A DNA stretch of 64,000 nt, from contig CBDBIG010000003.1 in NCBI GenBank assembly GCA_965205845.1, positions 248,001 to 312,000 of the forward strand. Direction: 5' to 3'. Of this stretch, positions 9,062-19,143 are shown one piece after another. The position numbers were made by a program, and so were the translations under genes. How positions within the stretch are numbered: the first letter of the stretch is position 1; every line of letters begins with the position of its first letter. Below the pieces are notes generated by a model that was not told the origin of the DNA, ran no database searches, and saw only the letters and a list, made by a program, of their open reading frames with translations. The stretch is from CBDBIG01 sp965205845 [NCBI: bacterium]. Lineage in GTDB: Bacteria > SAR324.

Positions 9062-9919
9062 ATGAAAGGCGTTATTTTAGCGGCAGGATATGGCAGTCGT
9101 TTTTTGCCAATCACCAAATCTTTGCCCAAGGAGATGTTACCGCTTGGCGGTATTCCCGCTTTGCAGTGGATTGTGGACGAGATGTCAAGTGCGGGCATTA
9201 CCGATATTTTGGTGGTGACTTCAAGGCGCAAAAAAGCATTGGAAGACTACTTTGACCGCGACCCAGAACTGGAGATCGCCTTTGCAAATAGCCCCCACAA
9301 AATGGCCCTCATCATGCCGTCAAGTGCCAATTTGTTTTTTGTGCGCCAGCAGCGTATGGCAGGGGCGGGCGATGCTTTATTGCTATGCGAACCTTTTGTA
9401 GGCAACAGCCCCTTTGTAGTGGCGTATCCAGACGATGTGCATTTTGGCACACCATCGCTTACAGCACAGCTACAAGCAGTGTATCACCAAACCAAAACCT
9501 GTGTGCTAGCGTTACGACCAGCGGAACAAGCGGAAAATCTCTCGCGCTACGGCATCGTTGCTACCAAAACTGTCGATGGGATTGAATGGGTAGAAAAAAT
9601 GGTGGAAAAACCTGCAAAAGGGAAAGAACCCGGCAAACTTATTAGCCATGGACGCTACCTTTACACCCCCGAGATTTTCTTGGCACTTAAAACCAGCCGC
9701 GCCCAGCACCAAGCAGATCAAGGGGAATTCACCCAAACGTCAGCACTCGTAGAGATGATTTCCAAAGGCAAGGTAGCAGGTCAGCGCATTCAAGGAAACA
9801 TGATGGATGTCGGAGAACCAGAAGGTTATTTGCGATCTGTCATGGCCTGTGCACTACAAGGTCCGCACCGCAAGGCCATGCTTGAGTGGATGCGCAAAGA
9901 ACTTGCGCACAGCGAATAA
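9062..9919 (+). CDS. galU: UTP-glucose-1-phosphate uridylyltransferase
   Basis: This makes UDP-glucose from UTP and glucose-1-phosphate in the cytoplasm, feeding polysaccharide and lipopolysaccharide synthesis. Residues 5-19 carry the nucleotidyltransferase signature ILAAGYGSRFLPITK, followed by LPKEMLPLGGIPALQ. Later family blocks include YPDDVHFG and VEKPAKGKEPG. At 285 residues it is the normal GalU length. GAAGGTGA at 9040-9047 is a near-perfect ribosome-binding site, 14 bases before the ATG at 9062; a GTG at 9044 overlaps that site and is less likely. It stands alone, convergent with the sugar ABC importer on the other strand. RmlA-like thymidylyltransferases share the fold, but the K-S-L-P-K-E-M-L-P block favours GalU. 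Confidence 0.88.
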   Translation: MKGVILAAGYGSRFLPITKSLPKEMLPLGGIPALQWIVDEMSSAGITDILVVTSRRKKALEDYFDRDPELEIAFANSPHKMALIMPSSANLFFVRQQRMAGAGDALLLCEPFVGNSPFVVAYPDDVHFGTPSLTAQLQAVYHQTKTCVLALRPAEQAENLSRYGIVATKTVDGIEWVEKMVEKPAKGKEPGKLISHGRYLYTPEIFLALKTSRAQHQADQGEFTQTSALVEMISKGKVAGQRIQGNMMDVGEPEGYLRSVMACALQGPHRKAMLEWMRKELAHSE

Positions 9920-10114
9920 CCAAATATGCAAAACCCATATAATCCACCCCTAGTAGACCAAGGGTGCAGAGGAACACCCACGCCAACTCTGCCATGCCTG
10001 CGCACAATCCGTAACCGCCCCAGCAGACAATCAAGCAAGCACCTTGTTGCAATCGGATGAGGTTGTTGCGGGTTAAATTTCAAGCAGGGTCAAACACTTT
10101 CCTATTTTCTAGGT

Positions 10115-10978
10115 CTACCCTTTGGTAGCACCAGAAGTGAGACCGGATATGTAGTAATCCATTAAAAAAGCATAGATAATAACGGGGGGTGCGGCGGCCA
10201 ACAAAGCTCCAGCCATTAGACCACCCCAGTGGTAAACGTCTCCGCGAATAAGCGTGGTGACAGTACCCACTGTAAGCACAAGTTGGTCATCGGTAAAAGT
10301 GAAGGCAAGCGGGTACAGAAAACCAGACCAGCACACGGTGAAAGCAAAGATAATCGCTGCAATAATTCCTGGCATGGCCACGGGAATAAAAATTTTGGTC
10401 AACATTTGCATGTGACTTGCGCCGTCAATCAAGGCCGCTTCGTCTAGTTCTTTAGGGATTGAGCCAAAATATCCGATCATAATCCATGTACAAAAGGGCA
10501 CCGCCAGGGTTGGAAAAACAAGGACCAAAGAAAATTTGGATCCTATTATCCCAAAGCCGCCAAGCAGCTCGAACAAGGGAATAAACAGCAAGGTTTCAGG
10601 CACAAGATAGGTTAAAAAAACACCCGTAGCCAAAACACCCGAGCCCCAAAATTTCATGCGTGCAAGGGAGTATGCCGCAAGCACGCTAATAACAATACTA
10701 ATGCTGACCGCCATTACCGTAACAATGATCGTATTAAGAAAATACACAGGATATTTGGTGCTAGTGAGCAAGTTGATATAGTGATGCAGCGTTGGTTTGC
10801 CACTGATAATGAGAGGGGTTGTATCGAGTGAGGCGATTTCTCGATTGTTTTTGAGTGATGTAATCAGCATGTAGTACGGCGGAAAAAGGTAAAATATAAT
10901 AAATAATACCAAAAAGAAGTACGCCGATATAAGAATCCATTGCTTTTGTGTGCTCGTGCCGCCGAATAACTTGCCCAT
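10115..10978 (-). CDS. Carbohydrate ABC transporter permease (MalG type)
   Basis: A 287-residue inner-membrane protein with six hydrophobic segments. An EAA loop at about residues 180-205 (EAALIDGASHMQMLTKIF) docks onto the ATPase. It is the second permease of a carbohydrate uptake-1 importer, partnering the MalF-type permease 106 bases upstream. It is the last gene of the reverse-strand set ATPase, binding protein, MalF-like, MalG-like. Substrate specificity lies mainly in the binding protein, which I cannot assign to one sugar. Confidence 0.9.
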   Translation of the reverse strand: MGKLFGGTSTQKQWILISAYFFLVLFIIFYLFPPYYMLITSLKNNREIASLDTTPLIISGKPTLHHYINLLTSTKYPVYFLNTIIVTVMAVSISIVISVLAAYSLARMKFWGSGVLATGVFLTYLVPETLLFIPLFELLGGFGIIGSKFSLVLVFPTLAVPFCTWIMIGYFGSIPKELDEAALIDGASHMQMLTKIFIPVAMPGIIAAIIFAFTVCWSGFLYPLAFTFTDDQLVLTVGTVTTLIRGDVYHWGGLMAGALLAAAPPVIIYAFLMDYYISGLTSGATKG

Positions 10979-11084
10979 AAAAAATACTCTGCTTTTAGAA
11001 ATGAATATGAAACAAAAGAAATGGGAAGGCCATCAGCGATTTTAAACACGACCCAAGTCCAGCGCATCAAGGCATGCAAAACGC

Positions 11085-12002
11085 TCAAAGATCAGCCACA
11101 CGCTCACGCACCTTGCGTAAAATAATAAAGGCCAAAACAGCCAACAAGGGGAACATGAACAAAGATACCGCTGCTGCTTGTGGAATATTCCCCGATTCAA
11201 TTCCCAGCACAAAAGAATAGGTGCCAAAAAGGTGGGTGGTGTTTCTGGGACCACCCGCGGTAAGCACTCGGACAATATCGAAATTGGCAAAAGTAACAAT
11301 GGTGGAAAACAGCATGGTAATCGCAATGATATTACCCATCATAGGCAAGGTAACATACCAAAGCCTCTGTACACGGGAGGCACCGTCAATTTCTGCCGCC
11401 TCGTATAGATCTTGAGGAACCGACTTCAACCCCGCTAAATACATGATAAGGAAAAAGGGCGACCCATACCATATATTCACCAAAATCACCGAAAAACGCG
11501 CCCAAAAAGGCTCGCCTAACCAAGGGATGTCAATGCCAAAAAGCCCTTTCAAAACCCAGTTCAAAGCACCGTGACTGGTATCAAACAGCCACAAAAAACT
11601 AAGGGTGCTAAGCACAGGAGGCATCACCCAAGGGACCAGCGCCAAACCACGCCAAATCCGCTGGCGTTTATTGGGTAGCACGTTGATGAGATGCGCCATA
11701 ACAAAGCCAATAATGGCTTTAAAAAACACGGCGGTTAGGGCAAACAAAATAGACTGCCTAAGTACCATCCAAAAGGTGGGTGTGCTCAGTAGGTCGCGAT
11801 AGTTTTGCAGGCCTACAAAAGCCGTTTCTTTTTTATTGAGCAGGCTTAAAAAAATAGAATAGAAAAATGGGTAAATCACCAAACCAATCACCACCGCCAA
11901 CAAGGGCACAACGAGTACAAAGGCAAGGGTAGAACGCTTTTGTGCAACACGTTTTAAAATAGAGGGTGGGTTTTGCAAGGGGGTAGATGAAGCCTCGCTC
12001 AT
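11085..12002 (-). CDS. Carbohydrate ABC transporter permease (MalF type)
   Basis: A 305-residue permease with a first hydrophobic segment at residues 27-52 and the EAA loop at residues 200-220 (YEAAEIDGASRVQRLWYVTL). It forms the transmembrane channel of the sugar importer together with the MalG-type protein encoded next. The length is typical for short MalF/UgpA-type subunits without the large periplasmic P2 loop of enterobacterial MalF. A 230-base spacer separates it from the binding-protein gene. That is long for an operon but contains no gene; an internal promoter or RNA processing site there is possible. Confidence 0.9.
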   Translation of the reverse strand: MSEASSTPLQNPPSILKRVAQKRSTLAFVLVVPLLAVVIGLVIYPFFYSIFLSLLNKKETAFVGLQNYRDLLSTPTFWMVLRQSILFALTAVFFKAIIGFVMAHLINVLPNKRQRIWRGLALVPWVMPPVLSTLSFLWLFDTSHGALNWVLKGLFGIDIPWLGEPFWARFSVILVNIWYGSPFFLIMYLAGLKSVPQDLYEAAEIDGASRVQRLWYVTLPMMGNIIAITMLFSTIVTFANFDIVRVLTAGGPRNTTHLFGTYSFVLGIESGNIPQAAAVSLFMFPLLAVLAFIILRKVRERVADL

Positions 12003-12232
12003 AAGATGGTAATCCCGAATTTAAAAGCATTTGCTATAGTCAACAGCACACGAAGACACAAGCCCGCAAAATAAGCGATAGGCCGTGCCATATCCAAATA
12101 TAATCTGTGTAAAATCTATATCAACTCATGACACGCCGCTCCACAAAGCAACGGAGAACGGGCAACGCATGGCCAACATCCTTGTTTCAAAGCATGCGAG
12201 CCATGCATCAAGCCTTACAAACTTTGAGGTGG

Positions 12233-13600
12233 CTACGCGCTTTTCACATAGCCTTCCAAGGTTTGAACACCCCACTTGATCACTTCTTCCATGCTCTCTT
12301 CGTCTTGGCAGAACTTACCAATCATCACGGGCATAAACGCTTGTGCGTAAATTTGCGCTGCAATGGCTGGAGGCGCAGGCATACCGCCCACATTGGTTTG
12401 CTCGTCACCGCGAACAGGGTAGTTATACTGCCCGCCCACCGGTGGCTCAACGGTCTCCCATATATCAAACTTGGTAAAAGATTTGAACAACGGAATATCA
12501 TACCCGCGCGAGGCTTCCACAAGTTGCTTTTGTTGTGTTTCCTCATTCAAGTGTACCAACAATGCCTTGGCAGCAGACTTGTTTTTGGAGAACTTCCAAA
12601 TGGCAGCACTACGCGGCAAGGTTGGACGGAAATGACCGCCTGGGCCAACTGGCATGTCGCAGTGCCATATTTGCTCTGCAACTTCTGGTTTGTCGCGCTT
12701 GGCCACAGCCCATGCAGAAGGAGGATTCATAATGGCAGAGCCTTTGCCCGAGATGATCCACTTATTATTGCCACCGTCATCCCATGAATAAACATCACGA
12801 GGCATCACGGCGGTCAATTTCTTCATGTACTCGAGCACCATGCGGGTCCCGTCAGAGTCGATGGTGATGTTGCCCTTGGCATCTACGGGAATGGCACCAA
12901 AAGAGCGGAACAAGCCCCCTGTCCAGTCTTGGGCATCGCTGGGTCCATTGCTGAGTTGATTGCCAAAAGGATAACCCGCTGCATGCAGTTTTTCCGCTGC
13001 GGCTAAAAAGGTCTCCCATGTCCAGTCTTGGGCAAGTGCGTTGGATGCACTGGTGCGTGGACCTGCAGGAAACATGGCTTGGAGGTCGATACCCGCATGC
13101 TCTTTAAACAGGTCCATGCGCGCCACGACAGGGTAGCTGTGGTTGCCACCCGCCGGGGAGGGCAAAGCCAGCCAAGTGCCTTCTTGTTTAAAGAGGTACT
13201 CACCGTCTGCGGTTATATTCCCATATTTACCGATGAGGTACTTGTACTCTTCATCCACAGGCTCAAGGGCGTCAGCATGAAAGATGTTGTCCCAAGTGGG
13301 CATGGCAATAAAGTCATGACCGCTTTTGGCGCGTTTTTCGGCAGCGGCGGTCAATTGAATCTTCTTACCCGAGGAAGTGATGTAGTCAATTTGAACCTCA
13401 ACTTTTTCTTTTTCTGCCCAGGCCTCAATCAACTTGGTCAGTGCTTCGTTGGCCCCAGGCACCCAGTGGTCCCAAAAGCCCACCTTTAATTTACCTGCCG
13501 ACTTACTGGTGCAGGCATAAGGTGCCCCAGCAATCACGGTCGAGACCGCCGCCGCTTTTAGCAAGCCGCGCCTGGTGATTTTTTTGATGTTTTGTTTCAT
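12233..13600 (-). CDS. Sugar-binding protein of an ABC transporter (family 1)
   Basis: This 455-residue extracellular solute-binding protein captures the substrate in the periplasm. The N-terminus ITRRGLLKAAAVSTVIAG has a twin-arginine (R10-R11) followed by a hydrophobic run, so Tat export is plausible. C30 after the signal could be lipidated, although its surrounding is not a classical lipobox. Conserved family stretches include GKLKVGFWDHWVPGANEA and LFKEHAGIDLQAMFP. A strong AAAAGGAG sits four bases before the ATG. Upstream lies a truncated copy of its own 3' end, showing that this locus once held two binding-protein genes. The sugar is not identifiable. Confidence 0.88.
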   Translation of the reverse strand: MKQNIKKITRRGLLKAAAVSTVIAGAPYACTSKSAGKLKVGFWDHWVPGANEALTKLIEAWAEKEKVEVQIDYITSSGKKIQLTAAAEKRAKSGHDFIAMPTWDNIFHADALEPVDEEYKYLIGKYGNITADGEYLFKQEGTWLALPSPAGGNHSYPVVARMDLFKEHAGIDLQAMFPAGPRTSASNALAQDWTWETFLAAAEKLHAAGYPFGNQLSNGPSDAQDWTGGLFRSFGAIPVDAKGNITIDSDGTRMVLEYMKKLTAVMPRDVYSWDDGGNNKWIISGKGSAIMNPPSAWAVAKRDKPEVAEQIWHCDMPVGPGGHFRPTLPRSAAIWKFSKNKSAAKALLVHLNEETQQKQLVEASRGYDIPLFKSFTKFDIWETVEPPVGGQYNYPVRGDEQTNVGGMPAPPAIAAQIYAQAFMPVMIGKFCQDEESMEEVIKWGVQTLEGYVKSA

Positions 13601-13655
13601 ACGTCTCCTTTTATAAATTGGGAGGGGGTGGAATGGGTGAACATGACCTTGGTTA

Positions 13656-13829
13656 CTACGCGTTTTTTACAAAGCCTTCCAAAGTTTGAACACCCCATTT
13701 GATTACTTCTTCCATGCCTTCTCCGCCATGGCAGAACTTAGCAATCATTATCGGAGTTAAGTGCCTGTGCGTAAACTTGCGCCACAATAGCCGGAGGTGC
13801 AAGCATGCCACCTATGGTCGCCACTTCAT
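13656..13829 (-). pseudogene. Remnant of a second ABC sugar-binding protein gene
   Basis: Translated on the reverse strand, this segment matches the last 57 or so residues of the intact binding protein: GGMLAPPAIVAQVYAQA, then after a one-base frameshift IMIAKFC and MEEVIKWGVQTLEGFVK-N-A before a stop. The intact gene has GGMPAPPAIAAQIYAQA and MEEVIKWGVQTLEGYVK-S-A at its end. No start or upstream part of the gene is recognisable. It lies between the ATPase and the intact binding protein, so it looks like the decayed first copy of a tandem duplication. Confidence 0.88.
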
Positions 13830-14073
13830 CTTTTTCTAATGGGGACGAAACACCCTCAAGTACGCGCAACAAAAGCCCACCACGAATTTTGAAAAAAGGC
13901 GCGAGGCGTCTCAAAAATGCGAGCGCTTTCTATAAAAAAACCCACCTTTAGCCAAGCACCCTAGCAAAAACCAACACCTCCTATTACACATTTTTTCTGT
14001 CAAGAAGCACGCCCTGCAGCCGCAGCGCAAATAATTCCCCACCACGAGGGAACCACTCCAATCCAACCCTTTT

Positions 14074-15171
14074 TTAACAACACTTTTCTGTCTCGGGGTC
14101 TATCAGGTGCATTTTACCCATGTCGATGGTGAAACCCATGGTTTGGTCAACCCCTTTTACTTCGCTCGGCGCACAACGCCCCACACACTCGTTGTTGTTA
14201 ATATTTAGCAGCACCATTGTATCCATGCCCATTGGTTCAATCACCCGTACGGTATGCGAGAAATCTTCTTGCGCTTTGCTGGTGTGGGCCACTTTGTGGG
14301 TTACATGTTCAGGGCGAATGCCAAAGATCATTTTTTTACCTACATAAGGTTCGCAACGCTTGGCCATGGATTTAGGAATTTGCAAACGCAATGCGTTATC
14401 GAGCACCACTTTAAAACCCGCTCCCGATTTTTCAATGCTGCATTCCATAAAATTCATGGCAGGAGAGCCAATAAAACCAGATACAAACAAAGTTTTGGGG
14501 GTTTCGTACAATTCTTGTGGGGTGCCAATCTGCTCAATGTACCCGTTATTCATGACCACAATACGGTCTGCCAGCGTCATTGCTTCCACTTGATCGTGGG
14601 TTACGTACACAATGGTGGTTTTAACCCGCTGGTGAATTTTCTTAATTTCAGTGCGCATTTGCACACGCAACTTGGCATCCAAGTTACTCAAGGGCTCGTC
14701 AAACAAAAACACTTGAGGCAAACGCACAATGGCACGCCCCATGGCAACTCGCTGGCGCTGCCCACCTGAGAGTTGCTTGGGGCGCCGGGTAAGCAAATCA
14801 CCAATATTCAAAATATCCGCTGCGTCGCGAACGCGCTGATCAATGATATCTTTAGGCGTTTTGCGCAACCGCAAGCCAAAACTCATATTTTCGAATACGG
14901 TCATGTGGGGGTAGAGTGCGTAGTTTTGAAACACCATCGCAATATCGCGATCCTTAGGCGGAACGTTGTTCACCACCCGATCCCCAATCACAATCTCACC
15001 GCCCGTAATGTCCTCCAACCCTGCAATCATGCGGAGTGTCGTGCTTTTCCCACAACCCGATGGGCCTACCAGCACAACAAACTCATTGTGCGCGATATCC
15101 ACGTTAATCCCATGCACAACCTCGGTTTGATCATAAGATTTTCGGATATCCTTAATTTTGACTTGAGCCAT
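14074..15171 (-). CDS. Carbohydrate ABC transporter ATPase (MalK/UgpC type)
   Basis: A 365-residue ATPase that powers the importer from the cytoplasmic face. Walker A is G36-PSGCGKS-T44, the Q-loop glutamine is Q82, the signature LSGGQ is 134-138 and Walker B ends in D158-E159. The C-terminal third is the regulatory TOBE-type domain ([11 protein letters not shown]). It is first in the reverse-strand importer set. AAGGAGGTGTGA lies about 15 bases before the ATG, an almost ideal match but at long spacing. The protein ends in a CC dipeptide, which is unusual. A 470-base spacer holding the binding-protein remnant follows. Confidence 0.93.
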   Translation of the reverse strand: MAQVKIKDIRKSYDQTEVVHGINVDIAHNEFVVLVGPSGCGKSTTLRMIAGLEDITGGEIVIGDRVVNNVPPKDRDIAMVFQNYALYPHMTVFENMSFGLRLRKTPKDIIDQRVRDAADILNIGDLLTRRPKQLSGGQRQRVAMGRAIVRLPQVFLFDEPLSNLDAKLRVQMRTEIKKIHQRVKTTIVYVTHDQVEAMTLADRIVVMNNGYIEQIGTPQELYETPKTLFVSGFIGSPAMNFMECSIEKSGAGFKVVLDNALRLQIPKSMAKRCEPYVGKKMIFGIRPEHVTHKVAHTSKAQEDFSHTVRVIEPMGMDTMVLLNINNNECVGRCAPSEVKGVDQTMGFTIDMGKMHLIDPETEKCC

Positions 15172-15359
15172 AAGGGTTGAGTCACACCTCCTTCACGTAT
15201 ACAAAAATAAGATAGGGATCTACAAAATGCCCCCAGCCTCCAAGCCTAACAAACGGCACGCCGGCATAAAAAACGCGTCCCACTGTTTCTTCAAACCAGT
15301 TCATTGGTGCATGGTGTACTGCGTTTTTTGAAAAAAAGCAAATTAAATTTCCGTTCCCC

Positions 15360-15638
15360 TCACAAGGTCTCATTGTCAAACTTAGCAAGTTCGACCTCAC
15401 CATCATACTTTCTCATCACCGTTTGCACCCGCTGTTTTGCCTCACTCAAATGTTCTTGGCAGCGTTGCCCCCAAAGCACCCCTTCTTCAAACACTTGCAG
15501 TGAATCATTTAAAGACAAATCGCCACTTTCCAAGCGTTGCACGGCTTCTTCTAGCATGGTAACAGCCCGTTCAAAACTTGCCGTTTCTGCTTGCTTCACC
15601 ACATCCCCATCAAAAATTTGGTTTTTGTTTTTTGCCAT
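15360..15638 (-). CDS. xseB: Exodeoxyribonuclease VII small subunit
   Basis: A 92-residue helical protein carrying the XseB block SFERAVTMLEEAVQRLESGD followed by LSLNDSLQVFEEGV. It binds the large subunit XseA and makes the cytoplasmic enzyme that degrades single-stranded DNA. XseA is not in the window. The N- and C-terminal extensions give it about ten residues more than the E. coli protein. It is 188 bases upstream of the ABC ATPase on the same strand, probably as a separate transcript. Confidence 0.92.
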   Translation of the reverse strand: MAKNKNQIFDGDVVKQAETASFERAVTMLEEAVQRLESGDLSLNDSLQVFEEGVLWGQRCQEHLSEAKQRVQTVMRKYDGEVELAKFDNETL

Positions 15639-16609
15639 TCACCGCTCCTGATTGTTTAACACACTTTGTGCATTGCCGTTTTTAAAAAAAGACTCCCACT
15701 CAAATCATTCTACCCTACCAATCGAGTACCTTAAAGGGTGGTCAAAGTTGTTAGGTGGGTTTCATTATTGTGCCCGTTCACATGCCTTGCTACCACATGG
15801 AAATCGCGGAAAATAGCGGGTTTGCCCGTTGACATGAGTTTTACAAAAATAAAGCGCCTGGCTTTTAGTACTTGCCTGCCAGAGCCCTTTGCCTCGGCAC
15901 GCTTGCGCGGTTGATTTTTCCCCAACCCAGCATCGAGGAGCATTGTCGCTGCTAAAAACCCTTGTGAATCCGTTTTCTAAATGATACGCCTAAACGCCTT
16001 TTGGCAATTGCGTGTGCAGTGAGTATAAACGTTCACATGGAATGCGACTCGTGGTTTTGTCGCAAGTATTTAATGGCGTATTTATTGCCCAGGTCATCAA
16101 GTCTCTACCTCCATTTTTGACCTCCTTTGCTAGGCTGCTTTTAGGGGAAGGGGGTTGGCATGGCTGTAAAGCCGTTCTGTGATATTTTTGTGGTGAGTGG
16201 GTGTTGGGGACACGTATGAAAAGCGTATCGAGTGGGGGATCTCATACGTATGTAATCGGTGCTGACAAGCCTCGCATCAAAAAATTGTGCGCATGCAAAA
16301 AAACAACATTTCTATGCGAATGGCTCGCTTTTGTTGGGGGCTCGGTGCGCTCTGATGAGGAGAGTTTAAGGAGGACGAGCCAGCCTCACCCCGCTCTGAG
16401 GGTAGGAAAAGGTGGTATTATGAAGCGAGGGCAGAGGATCACCTGCATGCAGGAAACCTTTAGAGGAAGCCAATCTTACTGCCCACAGACCCGAGGAGAA
16501 ACCACAAAAACCATCATTTTTTTCACTGAAAAAGGATGTATCTTGGCATAGCCATTTAGGGAGACCATACCTAAAACCATGGCGTTCTTGAGCAAAGGCA
16601 AAGGTATTT
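15639..16609. other. 970-base region without a recognisable gene
   Basis: Short frames exist in both directions, but none shows a family motif or a ribosome-binding site at a sensible distance. The segment around 16330-16560 is rich in G and A runs and ends in a seven-T tract, which could suit a structured RNA. I tested it by eye for RNase P RNA, tmRNA, SRP RNA and hammerhead cores and found no match. I call it unassigned. Confidence 0.4.
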
Positions 16610-16924
16610 TTATGGGAGGGCAATCGCCTCTTCCATCAGCATGACAGGAATGCCCTCGCGCACGGGATAGACCCAGTGTGTACCTTTGGCAATCAGGCCT
16701 GCATCCAACACCGTTTGAACCACATCTCCCTGACGATTTTTTGCTTGGCCTTGCAAAATACGCCGATTCACTGCTTGGAGTGCCGCCCCATTTAGCAAGG
16801 AAAGTGCTCGATGGGTTTCTGGGCACACCAGCATCTTTAGCAACCGCTCGTCCAAACCTTGCCCCTTGGTGGACGAAGGCTTGCTTTGCGCACGGCGCAT
16901 CATTGGAGTGTTGCCATCGCTCAT
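16610..16924 (-). CDS. Trm112-like (UPF0434) protein
   Basis: A 104-residue protein whose two conserved ends match the Trm112/YcaR family: DERLLKMLVCPETHRALSLL near residues 25-44 and WVYPVREGIPVMLMEEAI near the C-terminus. Family members are small zinc-ribbon proteins that in some bacteria stabilise methyltransferases. Here the expected CPxC is CPET and the second cysteine pair is missing, so zinc binding is probably lost, as in several proteobacterial relatives. An N-terminal extension of about 24 polar residues is unusual. It lies 86 bases before prc on the same strand. Confidence 0.8.
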   Translation of the reverse strand: MSDGNTPMMRRAQSKPSSTKGQGLDERLLKMLVCPETHRALSLLNGAALQAVNRRILQGQAKNRQGDVVQTVLDAGLIAKGTHWVYPVREGIPVMLMEEAIALP

Positions 16925-17010
16925 GGCTGCGCTCTGGTGTACATGGTCATCTAAGGTGGCTTGGGCTCGTTGTTAACGTGGATCAAGGGGAGGGGGGGTG
17001 AGAAAAAACA

Positions 17011-19143
17011 CTATTGAAACCCAGGGGCATAGACCGCCTCAATGCGAGCCTTCCCCGGAACTTTGCGCAACGCACCAATGTAATCACGCATAATGGCCAA
17101 GACTTCTTTAAGGACAGGGTCTTTTTTCGGCGTTTCTTCGGCGTTTACGCCCTTCGTTTGTTTACCCTTCTTTTTTGTATATTCCTTCGCCTCGACCAAC
17201 ATTTCCTTGGCGCTAATGTACGCTTTGTTTTTTCGGTTTGCCAAGTACTTTTTCACATCCACTTCCATCTGCTTAAAATAATCTACCTGAGCCCTACGCT
17301 GCTTAGATTTCTGGTTTAATTTGGCAATAAACACGGGCGGGTGTGGGAAAGTGACGCGGTATTTGGCCGTCCTAATGGCATCCCAGGGCAAGGGATTTTC
17401 GAGTGCCGCCTCCCCAATGTCAAGGTGGTTGTTTAAAGAAGGCAGCGTGATATCGGAGGTCACGCCACGGTGCTGGGTCGATTTTCCACTGGGCAAATAA
17501 AATTTTTGCACTGTGGTTTTAAGGGCACCGAGTTTTTGTGGCAATTCAATGATGTTTTGGACCGTCCCCTTGCCAAAAGTTGCACGTTCGCCCACAACCA
17601 CTGCGCGCCCATAATCTTGCAAGGCGCCCGCCACAATTTCTGATGCAGATGCCGAATAACGATTGACCAGCACAATTAAGGGGCCTCGATAAAGAGGCTT
17701 TTCGGCAGGGCTGTTATGTATATCCACCTTGCTAATGCTACGCACCTGCACCACAGGTCCACTGGGAATAAACAAACCCGCCACGGCAATCGATTCACCC
17801 AAGCCACCACCACCGTTGTTACGTAGATCCAAAATAACCCCTTGCACATTTTGAATGTGCTGATGAAGCAATCGGGCAACATCACGCGAGGCACTTTTGT
17901 AGTCTTTTCCCGCACGTCGCTCGGAAAAATCCACATAAAAAGAAGGCAATTCAATGACCAACACGGGTTGCTTGGCGGTTTTAGGCTTGGCTGCGTTGTA
18001 TACCTTGGCCTTCGCCTCGCCATCACGAAGCACAATTTTTTCGCGGGTAATCGAAAACTCTTTGCGCAAACTACGCCTACCCTCGGTCGATGGGCGCAAT
18101 ACGGCAATGTGCACCACGGTTCCACGAGGCCCGCGAATCCGCTTCACCACCTCAGTCAAACGCATGTTGGTTACGTCTTCGAAGCGACCTTTTTTCTGGG
18201 CCACTTCAACAATCACATCTTCTGTTTTTAATCCCCCGTGATTGGCCGCAGCACCCCCATGGATAATGGAAGCAATCACCGTACGCCCATCCTCCCAGCG
18301 TAAAGTCGCCCCTATGCCTTCCAGGGATAGACGCATCGAGATATAGAAATTTTCTAAATCGTCCCCCGTCAAATAGGCCGAATGTGGATCGTAGGCACTG
18401 GTAAATGCATTTAAAAAAGCGGCTAAAATATCGCCTTGCGTGTAGCCTCGAATGCGGCTGTGCAAGTTGGCATAACGCCTTTGAAACGCCTGTTTGCTCT
18501 TTTTGAGCGTTTGTCCGTCCGCCATGCGCTCAAGCACTTGAAAACTAAGGCGCAAACGCCAGTGTTCTTCCGCCTCTTGGCGTGTCTTAGGGTTTTTTAG
18601 TTTTCGCCAATTGGCGGGGAAACGCTGACTGGGGGATATTTTAAACGAGGTTTTTAAAAGTTTTGCCAAAAAGCGTTCGCGCACCTCGATACGCTGCAAT
18701 AAACGCTGATATATGTTGTTTGCCAATCCAATGCGCCCCTGAAGCACGTCGCGGGTAAGGTATTTGGCTTGAGCCAAAAAGGTGTCCAAATCCTCTTGCA
18801 AAAAATAAATACGTTCGGGATCAAAATTATTGACGTAGTGCTTAAGCATCAGGTTGGCATGATCAATTTCAAACTTTTCGCGAAGCACATGGCTGCGTAA
18901 AAAAACGCGGGCAATTTCTGCCACATGCCCCCCACTTAGCTGGGGTTGCTTCGTGCCTTGGGCGGATGCTGGCAACCACCATGCAGCACCTTGCATGATG
19001 CAGGCAACAAGGCTTGGTAAAACATACCTTCGTAACAAGCGATTCTTGGCGAAGCAAACAAACCCATTTTGCACCCTGGCAAAGCGTGGCAAGGCAGTAA
19101 ATGAGCGTAGATTTTTGATGGGATGCAAAAAAGCGATGTTCAT
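17011..19143 (-). CDS. prc: Carboxy-terminal processing protease (Prc/Tsp, S41 family)
   Basis: A 710-residue periplasmic protease close in size to E. coli Prc (682). A signal-like hydrophobic stretch lies around residues 40-60. The N-terminal helical domain and PDZ region (GIGATLRWEDGRTVIASII) come next, then the S41 catalytic core with NRYSASASE; by alignment S499 is the nucleophile, with K525 in FGKGTVQ as general base. The C-terminal helical, lysine-rich segment is like the tail region of E. coli Prc. Known roles are trimming of PBP3 and degradation of murein endopeptidases with an NlpI-like adaptor. FtsI is also in this window but not adjacent. The far upstream start gives a long basic leader, so a later start is possible. 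Confidence 0.92.
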   Translation of the reverse strand: MNIAFLHPIKNLRSFTALPRFARVQNGFVCFAKNRLLRRYVLPSLVACIMQGAAWWLPASAQGTKQPQLSGGHVAEIARVFLRSHVLREKFEIDHANLMLKHYVNNFDPERIYFLQEDLDTFLAQAKYLTRDVLQGRIGLANNIYQRLLQRIEVRERFLAKLLKTSFKISPSQRFPANWRKLKNPKTRQEAEEHWRLRLSFQVLERMADGQTLKKSKQAFQRRYANLHSRIRGYTQGDILAAFLNAFTSAYDPHSAYLTGDDLENFYISMRLSLEGIGATLRWEDGRTVIASIIHGGAAANHGGLKTEDVIVEVAQKKGRFEDVTNMRLTEVVKRIRGPRGTVVHIAVLRPSTEGRRSLRKEFSITREKIVLRDGEAKAKVYNAAKPKTAKQPVLVIELPSFYVDFSERRAGKDYKSASRDVARLLHQHIQNVQGVILDLRNNGGGGLGESIAVAGLFIPSGPVVQVRSISKVDIHNSPAEKPLYRGPLIVLVNRYSASASEIVAGALQDYGRAVVVGERATFGKGTVQNIIELPQKLGALKTTVQKFYLPSGKSTQHRGVTSDITLPSLNNHLDIGEAALENPLPWDAIRTAKYRVTFPHPPVFIAKLNQKSKQRRAQVDYFKQMEVDVKKYLANRKNKAYISAKEMLVEAKEYTKKKGKQTKGVNAEETPKKDPVLKEVLAIMRDYIGALRKVPGKARIEAVYAPGFQ

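Noticed and set aside
12128-12787. A 219-codon forward frame
   Set aside because: It is fully antisense to the end of the sugar-binding protein gene, which has strong family evidence.
15731-15943. A 70-codon reverse-strand frame downstream of xseB's promoter side
   Set aside because: No family resemblance or clear ribosome-binding site; too weak to call.
16201-16551. A 116-codon forward frame, and RNase P RNA or hammerhead ribozyme in the same region
   Set aside because: The frame has no recognisable motif. The AGGGTAGGAAAAGG and CTGATGAG stretches lack the other conserved parts of RNase P RNA and the GAAA of a hammerhead core.
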